A model generated the notes under the pieces. That model did no database searches. It was not told the origin of the DNA and saw nothing but the letters and a program-made list of their open reading frames with translations. A program made the position numbers and the translations under genes. From Aquamicrobium zhengzhouense (GTDB taxonomy: Bacteria > Pseudomonadota > Alphaproteobacteria > Rhizobiales > Rhizobiaceae), in NCBI RefSeq assembly GCF_016124105.1, contig NZ_JADGMQ010000001.1:488707-552706 (forward strand): a stretch of DNA of 64,000 bases. Reading direction: 5' to 3'. Of this stretch, positions 29,325-39,558 are shown one piece after another; position 1 is the stretch's first letter; each line of letters starts with the position of its first letter.

Positions 29325-30375
29325 CGCCCTGTCCCTTCTCGTTTCTTGGAGTAATAAGTTTGCGGATGGCGGCGACCTCTCGGAAGAAATCCTTGATCGG
29401 ACGTGCCGGAGCACCTGCCCAACGCTCGCCCGCGGGGATATCGTTCATCACCCCCGAACGGGCAGCGATTGCTGCACCCGAACCAACCTTGATGTGATCG
29501 GCGATACCGACGCTACCGCCCATCATCACGCCGTCCCCGAGGGTGACTGACCCGGAGATACCGCACTGACCTGCAATCAGGCAGGAGCGGCCGATACGGA
29601 CGTTGTGGGCAATCTGGACGAGATTGTCGATCTTGCTCTTCTCGCCGATGATCGTATCGCTCAAAGCTCCGCGGTCGATTGTCGAATTCGCACCGATTTC
29701 CACATCATCCTGAATGATGACACGGCCGACTTGCGGCATCTTCTCCGGGCCCTCCCGGCCACCGACGAAGCCGAAACCGTCCTGCCCTACCCGTACGCCT
29801 GCGTGAAGGATCACACGATTTCCAATCATCGCATGCTGGACACTTGCTCCGGCACCGATGAAGCACTCGCGCCCAATCTTCGACCTTGCTCCGATCACTG
29901 CCGAAGGGCCAATAATCGACCCTTCACCGATTGCCGCATCTGCGCCGATGACCGCGCCTGGCTCGACAATCGCGCCATCTTCAATCGTGGCAGTAGGATG
30001 GATAAATGCGGAAGTTGAAACACCAGTTTCGCCGGTTACGGAGGCCGGACGAGCGGCAGCCGGAAACAGCATTCTGCCGATGCTGGCAAAGTCCTGCTGG
30101 GGACGACGCGATACGAGTACCGCAATACCCTCTGGCACGGATGCGACAACGTCATCAGTGCACAAAAGTACGCCGCCAGTGATCCCCTTGGCCAAGGCAG
30201 CGTTACGCCGTCCTTCAACGAACGACAGCGAGCCCGCACCGCCGTTCTCGGCAGATGCAAGCGCTGACACCGTCATAGATGCATGTTCAGGAGTGCGAAG
30301 CTCCGCTCCCGTCAGCGCCGCAATATCAGCTGCGGTAAAACTGCGCGACGCCTCAAAGAAAACCGGGTCCGTCAT
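29317..30375 (-). CDS. lpxD: UDP-3-O-acylglucosamine N-acyltransferase LpxD
   Basis: LpxD adds the second, N-linked acyl chain in lipid A synthesis. The 352-residue trimeric protein has the N-terminal uridine-binding domain (about 1-110), then a long hexapeptide-repeat beta-helix with the catalytic histidine in [15 protein letters not shown], and a short C-terminal helix. A GC hairpin at 30391-30408 lies upstream of its start. Confidence 0.96.
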   Translation of the reverse strand: MTDPVFFEASRSFTAADIAALTGAELRTPEHASMTVSALASAENGGAGSLSFVEGRRNAALAKGITGGVLLCTDDVVASVPEGIAVLVSRRPQQDFASIGRMLFPAAARPASVTGETGVSTSAFIHPTATIEDGAIVEPGAVIGADAAIGEGSIIGPSAVIGARSKIGRECFIGAGASVQHAMIGNRVILHAGVRVGQDGFGFVGGREGPEKMPQVGRVIIQDDVEIGANSTIDRGALSDTIIGEKSKIDNLVQIAHNVRIGRSCLIAGQCGISGSVTLGDGVMMGGSVGIADHIKVGSGAAIAARSGVMNDIPAGERWAGAPARPIKDFFREVAAIRKLITPRNEKGQGDG

Positions 30376-30390
30376 ACGAGCCTTCTTGTC

Positions 30391-30408
30391 CGGGCCGCGA
30401 GCGGCCCG
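30391..30408 (-). other. Intercistronic hairpin between bamA and lpxD
   Basis: CGGGCCG and CGGCCCG form a seven-pair stem around a CGAG loop, 15 bp upstream of the lpxD start and 18 bp downstream of the bamA stop. There is no T-run. It may act as an RNA-processing or attenuation element separating bamA from the lpx genes. Confidence 0.4.
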
Positions 30409-30426
30409 GAACCGTTAATGCCGTGA

Positions 30427-32811
30427 CTAGAACCGCGTCGACATGCCGAAGCTGAACTCCTGCACCCGGTCGCTCTCTTCCTTCTTGAAAGGAACAGCGT
30501 AGTCGACACGCAGCGGACCGAACGGCGAAGCCCAGATGATGCTCGCACCAGCCGAAGCGCGCCATTCCATGTCCGTGCCGGCAGCACCGGCGATGTCATT
30601 GCCGTAGAGCGTGGCTGCATCGACGAACGCGGCACCGCGGAACCCAAGGCTTTCAGACAGAAGCGGTAGTGGGAACTGCACTTCAGCCGAAGCATTGAAA
30701 TACGTCATGCCACCGAGGTGGTAACTATCGCGACCGCGCTGAACTTCCGGATCGTACGGACCAATACCATTGTGGCGGAAGCCACGGATCATCCGATCGC
30801 TACCCTGGAAGTGGTCAAAGACACGCAGTTCACCAGAGCCATAGCTCTGGATGTGACCGGCACCCAACGACACCAAGCCGACGAGATCGAGCTCATCAAC
30901 CAACGGCTTGTAGTAGCTACCGCGCGCTGTGAACTTGGCCCACTTGGCGTCGCCACCAAGACCTGCCACTTCGGTCGTGAAGTTCGCGTAGAGACCGCTA
31001 CGTGGATTCTGAATGTTGTCGATCGTGTTGTAGATCAGAGAGCCGCTGACCGACGACTTGGTCCACGTGCCCTCATCAATCGCATCAACGATGTGACGCG
31101 AAAGGACAGCAGGATTGTTACAGGTAAGCGGACCACCGTAACCCGCCTCTACGCAACTCTCGTCGTACTTGTACTTTTCCTGCGTGTAGTTGTACGCGAT
31201 CTGCGTCGACAGACCCTGCGAAATCGGCAAGCCGAAGCGGATCGTACCGCCGGTCAACTCGCTGTGGTACTCATCGTACTCACGCGTGTTGCGGTAGATG
31301 TCGAAACCGGCGCTGATACGGCGACCGAGGAAGTACGGCTCTGTGAACGAGAACTGGTAGTCGCGCGAATTCTTGCCGCCACCGCCGGAAAGACGGATTG
31401 CCTGTCCACGACCGAGGAAGTTACGCTCTGCAATCGAGCCTTCAACCGAGAAGCCACCCGAAGGGCCACCACCGGTGGCATAGCCGCCACCGACCGACAG
31501 TTCACCGGTCGACTTCTCAATCACGTCAACGACCAGCACCACCTGATCCGGCTCCGAGCCAGGCGCAGTCGCGATATTGACGGTAGTGAAGAAGTCCAGA
31601 GCTTCCAGACGGCGCTTTGCGCGCTGGATCAGAACCTGGTTGAACGCATCGCCCTCGCTGACATCAAACTCACGACGGATGACATAGTCACGCGTACGGC
31701 TGTTGCCACGGATTTCAATACGCTCGATATAGGCGCGCGGGCCCTGATCGATCGTATACACGACCGAGATTGTGCTGTTTTCGAAGTCGCGATCACCGCG
31801 CGGCGTAACCTGAGCGAAAGCATAACCGAGATCAGCTGCGCGCTCCGATAGACCAAGCAGCGTATCCTCAACTGCCTTCGCGCTGTAGTATTTGCCTTCA
31901 GCCGTCTTGAGTTCCGAGCGCAGAACCTCAGCCGTCAGACCCTCGACTGTGCTTTCGACCTCGACGGAGCCAAAGCGATAGCGCTGACCCTCATCGATAG
32001 CGAAAGTAATTTCGTAGGCATTGGTCTCTTCATTGTGTTGAGCTGACGAAGAAATCACGCGGAAATCGGCATAGCCACGGTTGTAATAAAAGCGACGCAG
32101 CGCCTCTTCGTCAGCACGAAGACGATCAGCATCGTAAATGTCATTACGGGTCAGCCACGACATAACGCCCGAACGCTTTGTCGAGATGACATCACGAAGA
32201 CGGCTGTCGGAATAGGCCGAATTGCCCTCGAACGCGATCGTCGAGATTTTCGTACGACCACCCTCTTCGACGTTGAAGATGACATTGACGCGGTTCTCAC
32301 CCAGATCGACGACCTGGTACGAGACGACTGCATCTTCACGTCCGACGCGTGCGTATGCCTGGCGGATGGTTTCGGCATCGGCCTCTGCCATAGCGCTCGA
32401 GTAAGAACCGCGCGCCTGAAGCTGGACCTGACGGTTCAGATCTTCGTCCTTGAGGCGCTTGTTGCCCTGGAAGAGAACCTGATTGACGATGGAGTATTCA
32501 TCAACGGTGACGACGAGAGCGCCACCCGCCTGATTGATCCGAACGTCGGAGAACAGGCCCGTGCCAAACAGCCGCTTCACGGCTTCATCGACATCAGCAT
32601 TGCTGAAATTACGCCCCGGACGGATACCGATGTTGTTCCGGATCGTTTCCGCATCAACGCGACGATTGCCGCGAACGTCAATACGGTTGACCACGGCGGC
32701 TTCAGCGACGGTCACGGTAGCGAACTGCAGGACACCTGCACCGCTAACCACAACGCCGGCCGAAATAGCGATCGCCGATACGGCGCCGAACAAATTAGAA
32801 GCTGCCTTCAT
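30427..32811 (-). CDS. bamA: Outer membrane protein assembly factor BamA
   Basis: BamA is the core of the machine that folds beta-barrel proteins into the outer membrane. The 794-residue protein has a signal peptide (about 1-38, ending AEA), five POTRA domains (to about 430, beginning VVNRIDVRGNRRVDAETIR) and a C-terminal 16-strand barrel with the IRGFRHNGIGP loop motif and the terminal phenylalanine of MSTRF. Cysteines in the loop DESCVEAGYGGPLTCNN could form a surface disulfide. It is preceded by rseP, as in most proteobacteria. Confidence 0.97.
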   Translation of the reverse strand: MKAASNLFGAVSAIAISAGVVVSGAGVLQFATVTVAEAAVVNRIDVRGNRRVDAETIRNNIGIRPGRNFSNADVDEAVKRLFGTGLFSDVRINQAGGALVVTVDEYSIVNQVLFQGNKRLKDEDLNRQVQLQARGSYSSAMAEADAETIRQAYARVGREDAVVSYQVVDLGENRVNVIFNVEEGGRTKISTIAFEGNSAYSDSRLRDVISTKRSGVMSWLTRNDIYDADRLRADEEALRRFYYNRGYADFRVISSSAQHNEETNAYEITFAIDEGQRYRFGSVEVESTVEGLTAEVLRSELKTAEGKYYSAKAVEDTLLGLSERAADLGYAFAQVTPRGDRDFENSTISVVYTIDQGPRAYIERIEIRGNSRTRDYVIRREFDVSEGDAFNQVLIQRAKRRLEALDFFTTVNIATAPGSEPDQVVLVVDVIEKSTGELSVGGGYATGGGPSGGFSVEGSIAERNFLGRGQAIRLSGGGGKNSRDYQFSFTEPYFLGRRISAGFDIYRNTREYDEYHSELTGGTIRFGLPISQGLSTQIAYNYTQEKYKYDESCVEAGYGGPLTCNNPAVLSRHIVDAIDEGTWTKSSVSGSLIYNTIDNIQNPRSGLYANFTTEVAGLGGDAKWAKFTARGSYYKPLVDELDLVGLVSLGAGHIQSYGSGELRVFDHFQGSDRMIRGFRHNGIGPYDPEVQRGRDSYHLGGMTYFNASAEVQFPLPLLSESLGFRGAAFVDAATLYGNDIAGAAGTDMEWRASAGASIIWASPFGPLRVDYAVPFKKEESDRVQEFSFGMSTRF

Positions 32812-33030
32812 TGGGCTCTGAAACCTTTTATTCTCGTAGTCCCCACGGCGAGAACACCGGACGTGGCTGCCAAGTGTCGTACCGTATTACCCGGATTTCG
32901 CCTACACGCAAGGGTTCTGGTTAAGATCCATTTACTTAATCGCCTCCCGTGGCATTAGCGTCACGGATAAGCGGTGCCATGGTAAACGCAGCGTCAATTT
33001 CACTCGGATGCTACGAAATTCATTCATCTT
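32812..33030. other. Intergenic region between rseP and bamA
   Basis: These 219 bp separate rseP from bamA on the same strand, longer than other gaps of this run, so they probably hold a separate bamA promoter. I see no small gene and no clear sigma factor motif. Confidence 0.4.
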
Positions 33031-34170
33031 TTAGCAACCGAATAGATCGTTCCAGAAGACAAACAGCATGAAGCCAAGAACCACGAGCATTCCCACGCGA
33101 TAGAACATCTCCATGACACGCTCGGATACCGGACGCCTCATGGTCGCCTCCGCGGCGTAAAAGGCCAGATGGCCACCATCGAGCGGAGGGATGGGCAGCA
33201 GGTTGAGAATCCCGATGCCAACCGACAGCATTGCGACAAGCTGGACAAGCCACTCGAAGCCGAGGGCCGCAGCCTTGCCTGCCATGTCAGCGATTCTGAC
33301 TGGACCCCCGAGTTGGCAGCGATCCTCCCTGCCCGCAACGAATCGCTGAAAGAACTGACCGGTCCGCGCGATGATATGGCCGGTTTCCTTAGTCGCCTCT
33401 ACCAAGGCTTCGCCAACGCCAAATTCGATGTGCCGAGGCTGGCCGAGCTCCTGATTGTTGACGACCCCGATCACGCCAATTCGAATAGTGTTGCCGAGGG
33501 CATCTTCCTGCTCGACCAGTTGAGGTGTCGCCATCAGCGTCACCTCCTGCTCGTCGCGCAGCATGACGAATGTGATCGAATCCCCGGCACGGCCCGAAAC
33601 TAGGCGCTGCACGTCGCCAAACGTTGTGACCCTTGTTCCGTCAATTGAAACGAACCGGTCGCCGGGTTGAAAGCCTGCTTCTTCCGCAGCGCTGTCTGGG
33701 CGAACCTCCGCCACCATCGGCTCGGAAACGTAGCGTCCGTATATGGTGAACATGACCGCGAAAACCGCGATTGTCAGGATGAAATTGGCGAGGGGGCCCG
33801 CGAACACCGTTGCTGCGCGCTTCCAGACCGGCTGTAGATGAAACGCGCCCCGGCGCTCTTCCGGCGTAAGCGCATGCGTTTCCTGCGCCGACGGATCGCT
33901 GGTGACGCTCATGTCACCCATGAACTTCACGTAGCCGCCCAGGGGGATGGCGGAAAGCTTCCAGCGCGTACCCTTCCGAACGTTGAAGCCGATGAGTTCA
34001 GGCCCAAAACCGATAGAGAATTCGCGGACACCGATCCCGCACCACCGGCCTACCAGGTAGTGCCCCATCTCATGGACGAACACGACAACTGTCAGAACGA
34101 ACAAAAACGGTATGATCGTCGTGAAAAAGATGTTGTCGAGGCTGAAAAAAGTGCCCAGGAATTCGTTCAC
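33031..34170 (-). CDS. rseP: Site-2 intramembrane metalloprotease RseP
   Basis: This protease cleaves anti-sigma factors or signal peptide remnants within the inner membrane. The 379-residue protein has the zinc motif HEMGH at residues 33-37 in the first helix, PDZ domain(s) around 130-220 (VRPDSAAEEAGFQPGDRFVSIDG) and the second zinc site PIPPLDGGHL near residue 320. It starts with GTG. It lies between cdsA and bamA in the classic envelope order. Confidence 0.95.
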   Translation of the reverse strand: MNEFLGTFFSLDNIFFTTIIPFLFVLTVVVFVHEMGHYLVGRWCGIGVREFSIGFGPELIGFNVRKGTRWKLSAIPLGGYVKFMGDMSVTSDPSAQETHALTPEERRGAFHLQPVWKRAATVFAGPLANFILTIAVFAVMFTIYGRYVSEPMVAEVRPDSAAEEAGFQPGDRFVSIDGTRVTTFGDVQRLVSGRAGDSITFVMLRDEQEVTLMATPQLVEQEDALGNTIRIGVIGVVNNQELGQPRHIEFGVGEALVEATKETGHIIARTGQFFQRFVAGREDRCQLGGPVRIADMAGKAAALGFEWLVQLVAMLSVGIGILNLLPIPPLDGGHLAFYAAEATMRRPVSERVMEMFYRVGMLVVLGFMLFVFWNDLFGC

Positions 34171-34267
34171 GTCGGCTCCTGCCCGCTCTTGATGCTTAGT
34201 CCTGATACAGGATCAATACGGGCAAATCCGTGTCCGAACCTTACTATCGTTCGACACGGAGACGCCC

Positions 34268-35104
34268 TCACCCCGCAAATAGGAAATGCGCGGGAAACTC
34301 TGGGGAAACCGTTATTGCGCCCAGCAAGAACAGCGCGATGGCAGCAACGACCAACCCGTCGACCCGATCCATCACGCCACCGTGCCCAGGGATCAGTTGA
34401 CTGGAATCCTTCACCCCGCACCGGCGTTTGATCGACGATTCGAAAAGGTCTCCTACCTGAGATACCGCCGACAGGGCCAGAATCATGACCAGCAAGCTCA
34501 ACCAGTGAACCGTCGCTCCGAGCAGGATCGCCACCGCAAGACCAAGGATGATAGCGCCAGCTGCGCCACCAAGAGCACCACTCCAAGTCTTGCCAGGAGA
34601 AATTGATGGAGCCAGCTTCGGGCCACCCAAGGCACGGCCGACAAAATATGCAGCGATATCCGTGGTCCAGACCACCGCGAACAAAAAGAGCGTTGCGGCA
34701 AGCCCGGCCGAATCGTCGCCACGAAGAGCGGCCAACGCGATCGCACTGACACCGGCATAAAGAACGCCTAGCGCTGGCCAGAGGCCATTTCGGGTGGAGA
34801 GAGAAAGCGCCGCGCTGATGACGAAGATCAGCCCCGAAGCGGCCAAAATCATCACCATCGGCCAACCGGCGAGAAGAAGGAGGAGAATGGGTGCGAACAG
34901 AGCCGCCAGCACAATGCGGTGCGTTGCTCTCTCCTTCGGCATCAGCATCCCGGTCCACTCATAGAAGATAGCACCGCCGATGATGGCGCAGAGCAGTCGG
35001 TACCAAAAGCCCCCTGCCCATGTCAGGACGAGCACCGCTATGGCCAGGATGACCCCGGAGACCACCCGAAGCTGAAGATTACTCCGACCGGCAGCAACCG
35101 TCAT
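34268..35104 (-). CDS. cdsA: Phosphatidate cytidylyltransferase
   Basis: This enzyme makes CDP-diacylglycerol, the branch point of phospholipid synthesis, at the inner membrane. The protein has 278 residues with many helices, and the C-terminal signature [26 protein letters not shown] is diagnostic. Its ATG overlaps the uppS stop as ATGA. Confidence 0.96.
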   Translation of the reverse strand: MTVAAGRSNLQLRVVSGVILAIAVLVLTWAGGFWYRLLCAIIGGAIFYEWTGMLMPKERATHRIVLAALFAPILLLLLAGWPMVMILAASGLIFVISAALSLSTRNGLWPALGVLYAGVSAIALAALRGDDSAGLAATLFLFAVVWTTDIAAYFVGRALGGPKLAPSISPGKTWSGALGGAAGAIILGLAVAILLGATVHWLSLLVMILALSAVSQVGDLFESSIKRRCGVKDSSQLIPGHGGVMDRVDGLVVAAIALFLLGAITVSPEFPAHFLFAG

Positions 35105-35820
35105 AGCGCTACGTCTCGCGCAACCGTGACCCCGCCGAACCGCCGCTCACGCGCTGCGTAACTATCGATGGCCTGTAGCAATTCATTCCTGCCAAAATCT
35201 GGCCAATAGCACGGCATGAACACCAACTCGGCGTATGCAGCCTGCCAAAGCAGGAAATTAGACAGCCGAAGTTCGCCACTGGTTCTGATGATCAAATCAG
35301 GATCGGGCGCGAAACTCGTGTCGAGGTATTTGCCAATCAGCTCCTGCGTCACATCTTCCGGTCGAAGCTCTCCGCACGCGACGGCATTTGCAATGGCGCG
35401 CGTCGCCCTGACGATCTCGTCTCGACTACCGTAGTTGAACGCGATGAGGAGATTAAGGGCCTTGTTATTTGCAGTCAGGCTCTCCGCCTCTTCGATCAGG
35501 TGACGAATATCTTTTGCAAGACCGTCCCTTGCCCCGATCATACGGACCCGGACACCAGCTTTATGCAAATCCGCGAGATCTCTACGGATGAACGTCTTCA
35601 GGAGGCCAAGGAGATCGCTGATCTCGCTTTGCGGCCGAGACCAGTTTTCCGAGGAAAAAGCATAGACGGTCAGCCATTCGATGCCGAGGTCACCCGCAGC
35701 ACGGACGGTCTGACGCAGCGCCTCAACACCGGCTCTATGCCCGGCGATGCGCGGCAGGCCACGAGCTTTCGCCCAGCGGCCATTGCCGTCCATAATGATT
35801 GCTATGTGCTCGGGCTTCAA
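35101..35820 (-). CDS. uppS: Isoprenyl transferase (undecaprenyl diphosphate synthase)
   Basis: This enzyme makes the C55 lipid carrier for peptidoglycan and O-antigen. The 239-residue protein has catalytic Asp11 in [23 protein letters not shown], and the C-terminal [15 protein letters not shown] and [13 protein letters not shown]. The start is TTG with AAGGAACGGGAA before it; no ATG lies in the needed position, since the motif MDGNGRW begins at residue 10. Confidence 0.95.
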   Translation of the reverse strand: MKPEHIAIIMDGNGRWAKARGLPRIAGHRAGVEALRQTVRAAGDLGIEWLTVYAFSSENWSRPQSEISDLLGLLKTFIRRDLADLHKAGVRVRMIGARDGLAKDIRHLIEEAESLTANNKALNLLIAFNYGSRDEIVRATRAIANAVACGELRPEDVTQELIGKYLDTSFAPDPDLIIRTSGELRLSNFLLWQAAYAELVFMPCYWPDFGRNELLQAIDSYAARERRFGGVTVARDVAL

Positions 35821-35868
35821 TTCCCGTTCCTTTCCCCCCGAAGTAGCGGGTCCGGCGTGTGGCCGCGA

Positions 35869-36429
35869 TTAAACCTGCATGATCTCTGCTTCCTTTTCGG
35901 AAAGCAGCTTATCGATCAAAGCAATCGTGTCATCAGTAATCTTCTGGATGCGGTCCGCCTGAACACGGGCGTCATCTTGGCTGATCTCGCCGTCTTTCTC
36001 GGCCTTTTTAGAAGAATCAATGCCGTCGCGACGGACGTGGCGAGCAGCGACCCGCGCATTCTCGGCATATTGATGCGCGATCTTGGCGAGCTCCTTGCGG
36101 CGCTGCTCGTTCAATTCCGGAAGAGGGATGCGCAGAGTGGTGCCATCAACAATCGGGTTGAAGCCAAGGTTGGATTCGCGAATAGCCCGGTCGACGGCGC
36201 CAACCATCTGCTTGTCCCATACAGAGACCGAGATCATGCGTGGCTCGGGCACCGTTACGGTCGCGACCTGCGTGATGGGCATGTTGGACCCGTATGCCTG
36301 CACCTGGATCGGATCCAGCAGATTTGCGGACGCACGGCCGGTGCGCAGAGATGCAAGGTCATGCTTGAACGCGTTGATTGCGCCGTCCATGCGACGCTGA
36401 ATGTCGGTGAAATCGACTCCGTTGGTCAT
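35869..36429 (-). CDS. frr: Ribosome recycling factor
   Basis: Frr splits post-termination ribosomes together with EF-G. The protein has the standard 186 residues, with [31 protein letters not shown] at the N-terminus and the three-helix bundle ending in [17 protein letters not shown]. The ATG at 36429 follows GGAGGATTACCG. It is preceded by pyrH and followed by uppS. Confidence 0.97.
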   Translation of the reverse strand: MTNGVDFTDIQRRMDGAINAFKHDLASLRTGRASANLLDPIQVQAYGSNMPITQVATVTVPEPRMISVSVWDKQMVGAVDRAIRESNLGFNPIVDGTTLRIPLPELNEQRRKELAKIAHQYAENARVAARHVRRDGIDSSKKAEKDGEISQDDARVQADRIQKITDDTIALIDKLLSEKEAEIMQV

Positions 36430-36490
36430 CGGTAATCCTCCGCTGCCGTAAGATCGGCGCTGATTGTGGGAAAAATCAGGGTTGAGTCCG

Positions 36491-37213
36491 TTACGTCTCG
36501 CTAACGACCGTGCAACGGCCTTCGCCACGCAGGATCGCACCGAACCCGCCCGTTTCATGAATCGAGTAGACGATTATCGGAATGTTGTTCTCGCGCGCAA
36601 GCGCAATCGCGGCAGTGTCCATCACGGCTAGCCCTTCACGCAGGACCTCTGCGTGGGTTATCTTCTCGAAGCGCTTCGCGTTCGGATCCTTTTTCGGATC
36701 AGCAGAGTAGACACCGTCGACCTGCGTCCCCTTGAAGAGCGCATCCGCGCCAATTTCCGCAGCGCGCAAAGCCGCAGCAGAATCCGTAGTGAAGAAGGGG
36801 TTGCCCGTGCCGCCGGCGAAAATCACGACCTTGCCAGCGTCCATGTATGCCGTCGCCTGGCGCTGTGAGAAGCTCTCGCAAAGTTCGGGCATGGCAATTG
36901 CGGACAGTACGACCGCATCGACACCAGCTTTGATGAGGGAGGTTCGCAGAGCGAGCGAATTGATGATCGTTGCCAGCATACCCATGTGGTCGCCGGTTAC
37001 GCGATCGCCGCCCTTGGACGCAACTGCAACACCTCGAAAGATGTTGCCCCCGCCAATAACGACGCCGACCTCGACGCCCATGGAGCGTGCTTCCTTAATG
37101 TCTGCAGCGATGCGGTCGGCAACGGATACATCGATGCCGAACCCCTGCTCGCCCATCAACGCTTCACCAGAAGCCTTCAACAAGACGCGGCGATAAATTG
37201 GCTTGTTAGGCAT
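36491..37213 (-). CDS. pyrH: UMP kinase
   Basis: PyrH phosphorylates UMP to UDP in pyrimidine nucleotide synthesis. The protein has 240 residues of the amino acid kinase fold: [45 protein letters not shown] and the C-terminal [23 protein letters not shown]. The ATG at 37213 follows GAGGAGCCC and begins MPNKPIYRR. Confidence 0.97.
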   Translation of the reverse strand: MPNKPIYRRVLLKASGEALMGEQGFGIDVSVADRIAADIKEARSMGVEVGVVIGGGNIFRGVAVASKGGDRVTGDHMGMLATIINSLALRTSLIKAGVDAVVLSAIAMPELCESFSQRQATAYMDAGKVVIFAGGTGNPFFTTDSAAALRAAEIGADALFKGTQVDGVYSADPKKDPNAKRFEKITHAEVLREGLAVMDTAAIALARENNIPIIVYSIHETGGFGAILRGEGRCTVVSET

Positions 37214-37259
37214 GGGCTCCTCGTGACTAACTGGATGTTGCGGTGCGCAGATACACGAA

Positions 37260-37285
37260 GGGCGCCGCGATGTCACGCGGCGCCC
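37260..37285 (-). other. Intercistronic hairpin between tsf and pyrH
   Basis: GGGCGCCGCG and CGCGGCGCCC form a perfect ten-pair stem around an ATGTCA loop, 32 bp after tsf and 46 bp before pyrH. No T-run follows on the transcribed strand, so it may be an RNase-processing or partial termination point that lowers pyrH relative to rpsB-tsf. Confidence 0.5.
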
Positions 37286-37317
37286 TGACGTTAGCAGTGT
37301 ACGGAACGGAAGAACTG

Positions 37318-38229
37318 TTAGCTCTTGACCGCAGCAGCGACTTCAGCGGCGAAGTCCGCCTCTTCCTTCTCAACGCCCTCACCAAGCGCGAAGCGGACGA
37401 ATGCGGTGATCTTGGCCGGGGCGCCGATTTCCTTCTCAGCATCCTTCATGGCCTGCTCGACCGTAACGTCCGGGTTCATGACGAAGCCCTGCTTCAGCAG
37501 CACGACTTCTTCGTAGAACTTGCGCAGACGGCCTTCGACCATCTTCTCGATGATATTCTCCGGCTTGCCGGACTCACGAGCCTGCGTCGAGAAGATTTCC
37601 TTCTCACGCGCAACAGCTGCCGGATCGACCTCTTCAGCCGTCAGGGCAAGCGGGCTCGTTGCAGCGACGTGCATTGCAACCTGGCGACCAAATGCGCGTG
37701 CAGCTTCTGCATCGCCGTCAGTTTCGATGGCAACCAGGACGCCGAGCTTGCCGAGGCCGTCTGCCACCGAGTTGTGGATATAGGACGCCACAACACCGTT
37801 CAGCTTTGCCGAACGACGAAGGTTCATGTTCTCGCCGATCGTACCAATCGCATCCTTCACGGTGTCGGCAACCGACTTACCATCGCCGTAGTCGACGGCG
37901 GACACTGCTTCGACCGACCCGTCGGTAGGAAGGGCAACGGTAGCGATCTTGCGAACCATCTCCTGGAACGCCTCGTTGCGAGCAACGAAGTCGGTCTCCG
38001 AATTGACTTCGACGACAACTGCGCCGTTATCGTCGGATGCAACGCCGATCAGACCTTCTGCAGCGGTACGGCCCGCCTTCTTGTCAGCCTTCGCGATACC
38101 CTTGGCGCGCAGCCAGTCGACAGCGGCTTCGATGTCACCGTTGGTCTCGGCCAGTGCGGCCTTGCAGTCCATCATGCCCGCGCCGGTCATCTCGCGCAGT
38201 TGTTTGACCTGTGCAGCAGAAATGCTCAT
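37318..38229 (-). CDS. tsf: Elongation factor Ts
   Basis: EF-Ts exchanges GDP for GTP on EF-Tu. The protein has 303 residues with the N-terminal UBA-like domain ([37 protein letters not shown]) and the core domain [14 protein letters not shown]. The ATG at 38229 gives the usual MSISAAQVK start; upstream frame extension is not needed. Confidence 0.98.
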   Translation of the reverse strand: MSISAAQVKQLREMTGAGMMDCKAALAETNGDIEAAVDWLRAKGIAKADKKAGRTAAEGLIGVASDDNGAVVVEVNSETDFVARNEAFQEMVRKIATVALPTDGSVEAVSAVDYGDGKSVADTVKDAIGTIGENMNLRRSAKLNGVVASYIHNSVADGLGKLGVLVAIETDGDAEAARAFGRQVAMHVAATSPLALTAEEVDPAAVAREKEIFSTQARESGKPENIIEKMVEGRLRKFYEEVVLLKQGFVMNPDVTVEQAMKDAEKEIGAPAKITAFVRFALGEGVEKEEADFAAEVAAAVKS

Positions 38230-38265
38230 TGTCGCCTCTTCAAATCCGGTAGTTGCAAAAGAGCG

Positions 38266-38294
38266 TGGCGCACCATGGAATTCCAGGTGCGCCA
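38266..38294 (-). other. Intercistronic hairpin between rpsB and tsf
   Basis: TGGCGCACC pairs with GGTGCGCCA over nine base pairs with an 11-base loop. On the transcribed strand it is followed by CGCTCTTTTG, a short T stretch, so it may act as a partial terminator. An attenuator between rpsB and tsf is known in Escherichia coli; the same role here is inference. Confidence 0.5.
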
Positions 38295-38337
38295 GCCCGT
38301 AGTTCAAATCTGTCGTCGCCAGATGCGACCGACAAGA

Positions 38338-39108
38338 TTACGCGTTTTCGGCGCCCTCTTCGAGGGTCGGCTCAATCGGAGCCTCTTCCGCTGCACCGAG
38401 ATCAACGCCCAGTGCACCCTGCTGACGCGCAATACCGTCAATAGCGGCGCGCGAGATCAGGTCGCAGTACAGCTGAATTGCGCGTGCGGCGTCGTCGTTA
38501 CCCGGGATCGGGTACTCGACCGTATCCGGATCGCAGTTGGAGTCGACGATGGCGACGACCGGGATGCCAAGACGCTTGGCTTCCTGGATTGCGATCGACT
38601 CCTTGTTGGTGTCGATCACGAACATCAGGTCCGGGGTCGAGCCCATGTCCTTGATACCGCCGAGGGCCTTGTTCAGCTTTTCGCGCTCACGCTCGAGGTT
38701 CAGGCGCTCCTTCTTGGTGAAGCCCTGAGCATCCGCAGCCAGCAGCTCGTCAAGCTTGCGCAGGCGCTGGATCGAGTTGGAGATGGTCTTCCAGTTGGTC
38801 AGCATGCCGCCGAGCCAACGCGAGTTGACGTAGTACTGGGCCGAGCGTGCGGCTGACTCGGCAACGATGTCCGATGCCTGACGCTTGGTGCCGACGAACA
38901 AGACGCGACCGCCGCGAGCGACAGTGTCCGAAACGACCTTGAGAGCCTGGTGCAGCAGCGGCACGGTCTGCGAAAGGTCGATGATGTGAATGTTGTTGCG
39001 GGCGCCGAAGATATACGGGGCCATCTTCGGGTTCCAGCGGTGGGTCTGGTGGCCGAAGTGAACACCAGCTTCAAGAAGCTGGCGCATGCTGAAATCAGGC
39101 AATGCCAT
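38338..39108 (-). CDS. rpsB: Small ribosomal subunit protein S2
   Basis: The protein has 256 residues, beginning [29 protein letters not shown], an unmistakable S2 N-terminus, with [15 protein letters not shown] and the later [35 protein letters not shown]. The C-terminal tail is acidic. The ATG at 39108 follows GGAAAGGAAAAGACA. It is the first gene of the long leftward run. Confidence 0.98.
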   Translation of the reverse strand: MALPDFSMRQLLEAGVHFGHQTHRWNPKMAPYIFGARNNIHIIDLSQTVPLLHQALKVVSDTVARGGRVLFVGTKRQASDIVAESAARSAQYYVNSRWLGGMLTNWKTISNSIQRLRKLDELLAADAQGFTKKERLNLEREREKLNKALGGIKDMGSTPDLMFVIDTNKESIAIQEAKRLGIPVVAIVDSNCDPDTVEYPIPGNDDAARAIQLYCDLISRAAIDGIARQQGALGVDLGAAEEAPIEPTLEEGAENA

Positions 39109-39226
39109 TGTCTTTTCCTTTCCGGTTTGCCTCCACGGACATGACGTTCGGATCACCCTTACGCCACCGGCGGTCCCAGCCAGATTTCTCCTGGATGGAA
39201 CCAAGTCCGTGTGTGGAATGGCCGCG

Positions 39227-39255
39227 CATATAAAGCGAGGAATGAGAAAACGCAA
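39227..39255 (-). promoter_or_regulatory. rpsB promoter
   Basis: Read leftward, TTGCGT (39250-39255), a 17-bp spacer and TATATG (39227-39232) make a good alphaproteobacterial housekeeping promoter. Transcription would begin near 39220 and give a leader of about 110 nt before rpsB, long enough for the S2 autoregulatory structure found in other proteobacteria. Confidence 0.65.
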
Positions 39256-39264
39256 CCGTCCGGG

Positions 39265-39552
39265 TTAAACAACCTGTCTGCGCAGCTTCTCTCCTGGACG
39301 TTTTACACGCCGGTACACCGCAAGTATCTCGTCGCTGGTCACGGCCAGCGCACCAAGCCGGATGGCACGATCCCGCTCGAAGCCGGTAAGATCGTAGTGC
39401 GGCGCTGCCGTCTTCGGTGGCCCTTGATAGGACTGGCGTGTTATTCCCAACCTTGCCGCGAAGCGGTGAAGCTCTTCTTCAGAGTCGGCCAGTAAATGAC
39501 ACCATCGGCGACCGGCGAACGTCCAGATCGCGTCATCAACATATACCGCCAT
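39265..39552 (-). CDS. DUF4031 domain-containing protein
   Basis: This small cytoplasmic protein of 95 residues starts MAVYVDDAIWTFAGRRWCHLLAD, the pattern of the DUF4031 family, and contains HYDLTGFERDRAIRLGALAVT. Function is unknown. It ends ten bases upstream of the rpsB -35 element and follows eipB on the same strand. Confidence 0.8.
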   Translation of the reverse strand: MAVYVDDAIWTFAGRRWCHLLADSEEELHRFAARLGITRQSYQGPPKTAAPHYDLTGFERDRAIRLGALAVTSDEILAVYRRVKRPGEKLRRQVV

Positions 39553-39558
39553 GACGAA

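Noticed and set aside
30718-31851. A 377-codon plus-strand frame inside bamA
   Set aside because: Antisense shadow of bamA, with no SD or family pattern.
32926-32941. CtrA box upstream of bamA
   Set aside because: The spacing between TTAA units is also not 7 bp.
34167-34958. A 263-codon frame on the minus strand overlapping cdsA in another frame
   Set aside because: cdsA is conserved and complete in its own frame; this one is rich in Arg, Ser and Trp as expected of a shifted reading.
37243-38856. A 537-codon open frame on the plus strand, opposite tsf and rpsB
   Set aside because: It is fully antisense to two conserved genes. High-GC codon bias makes such frames open by chance, and its protein resembles nothing.
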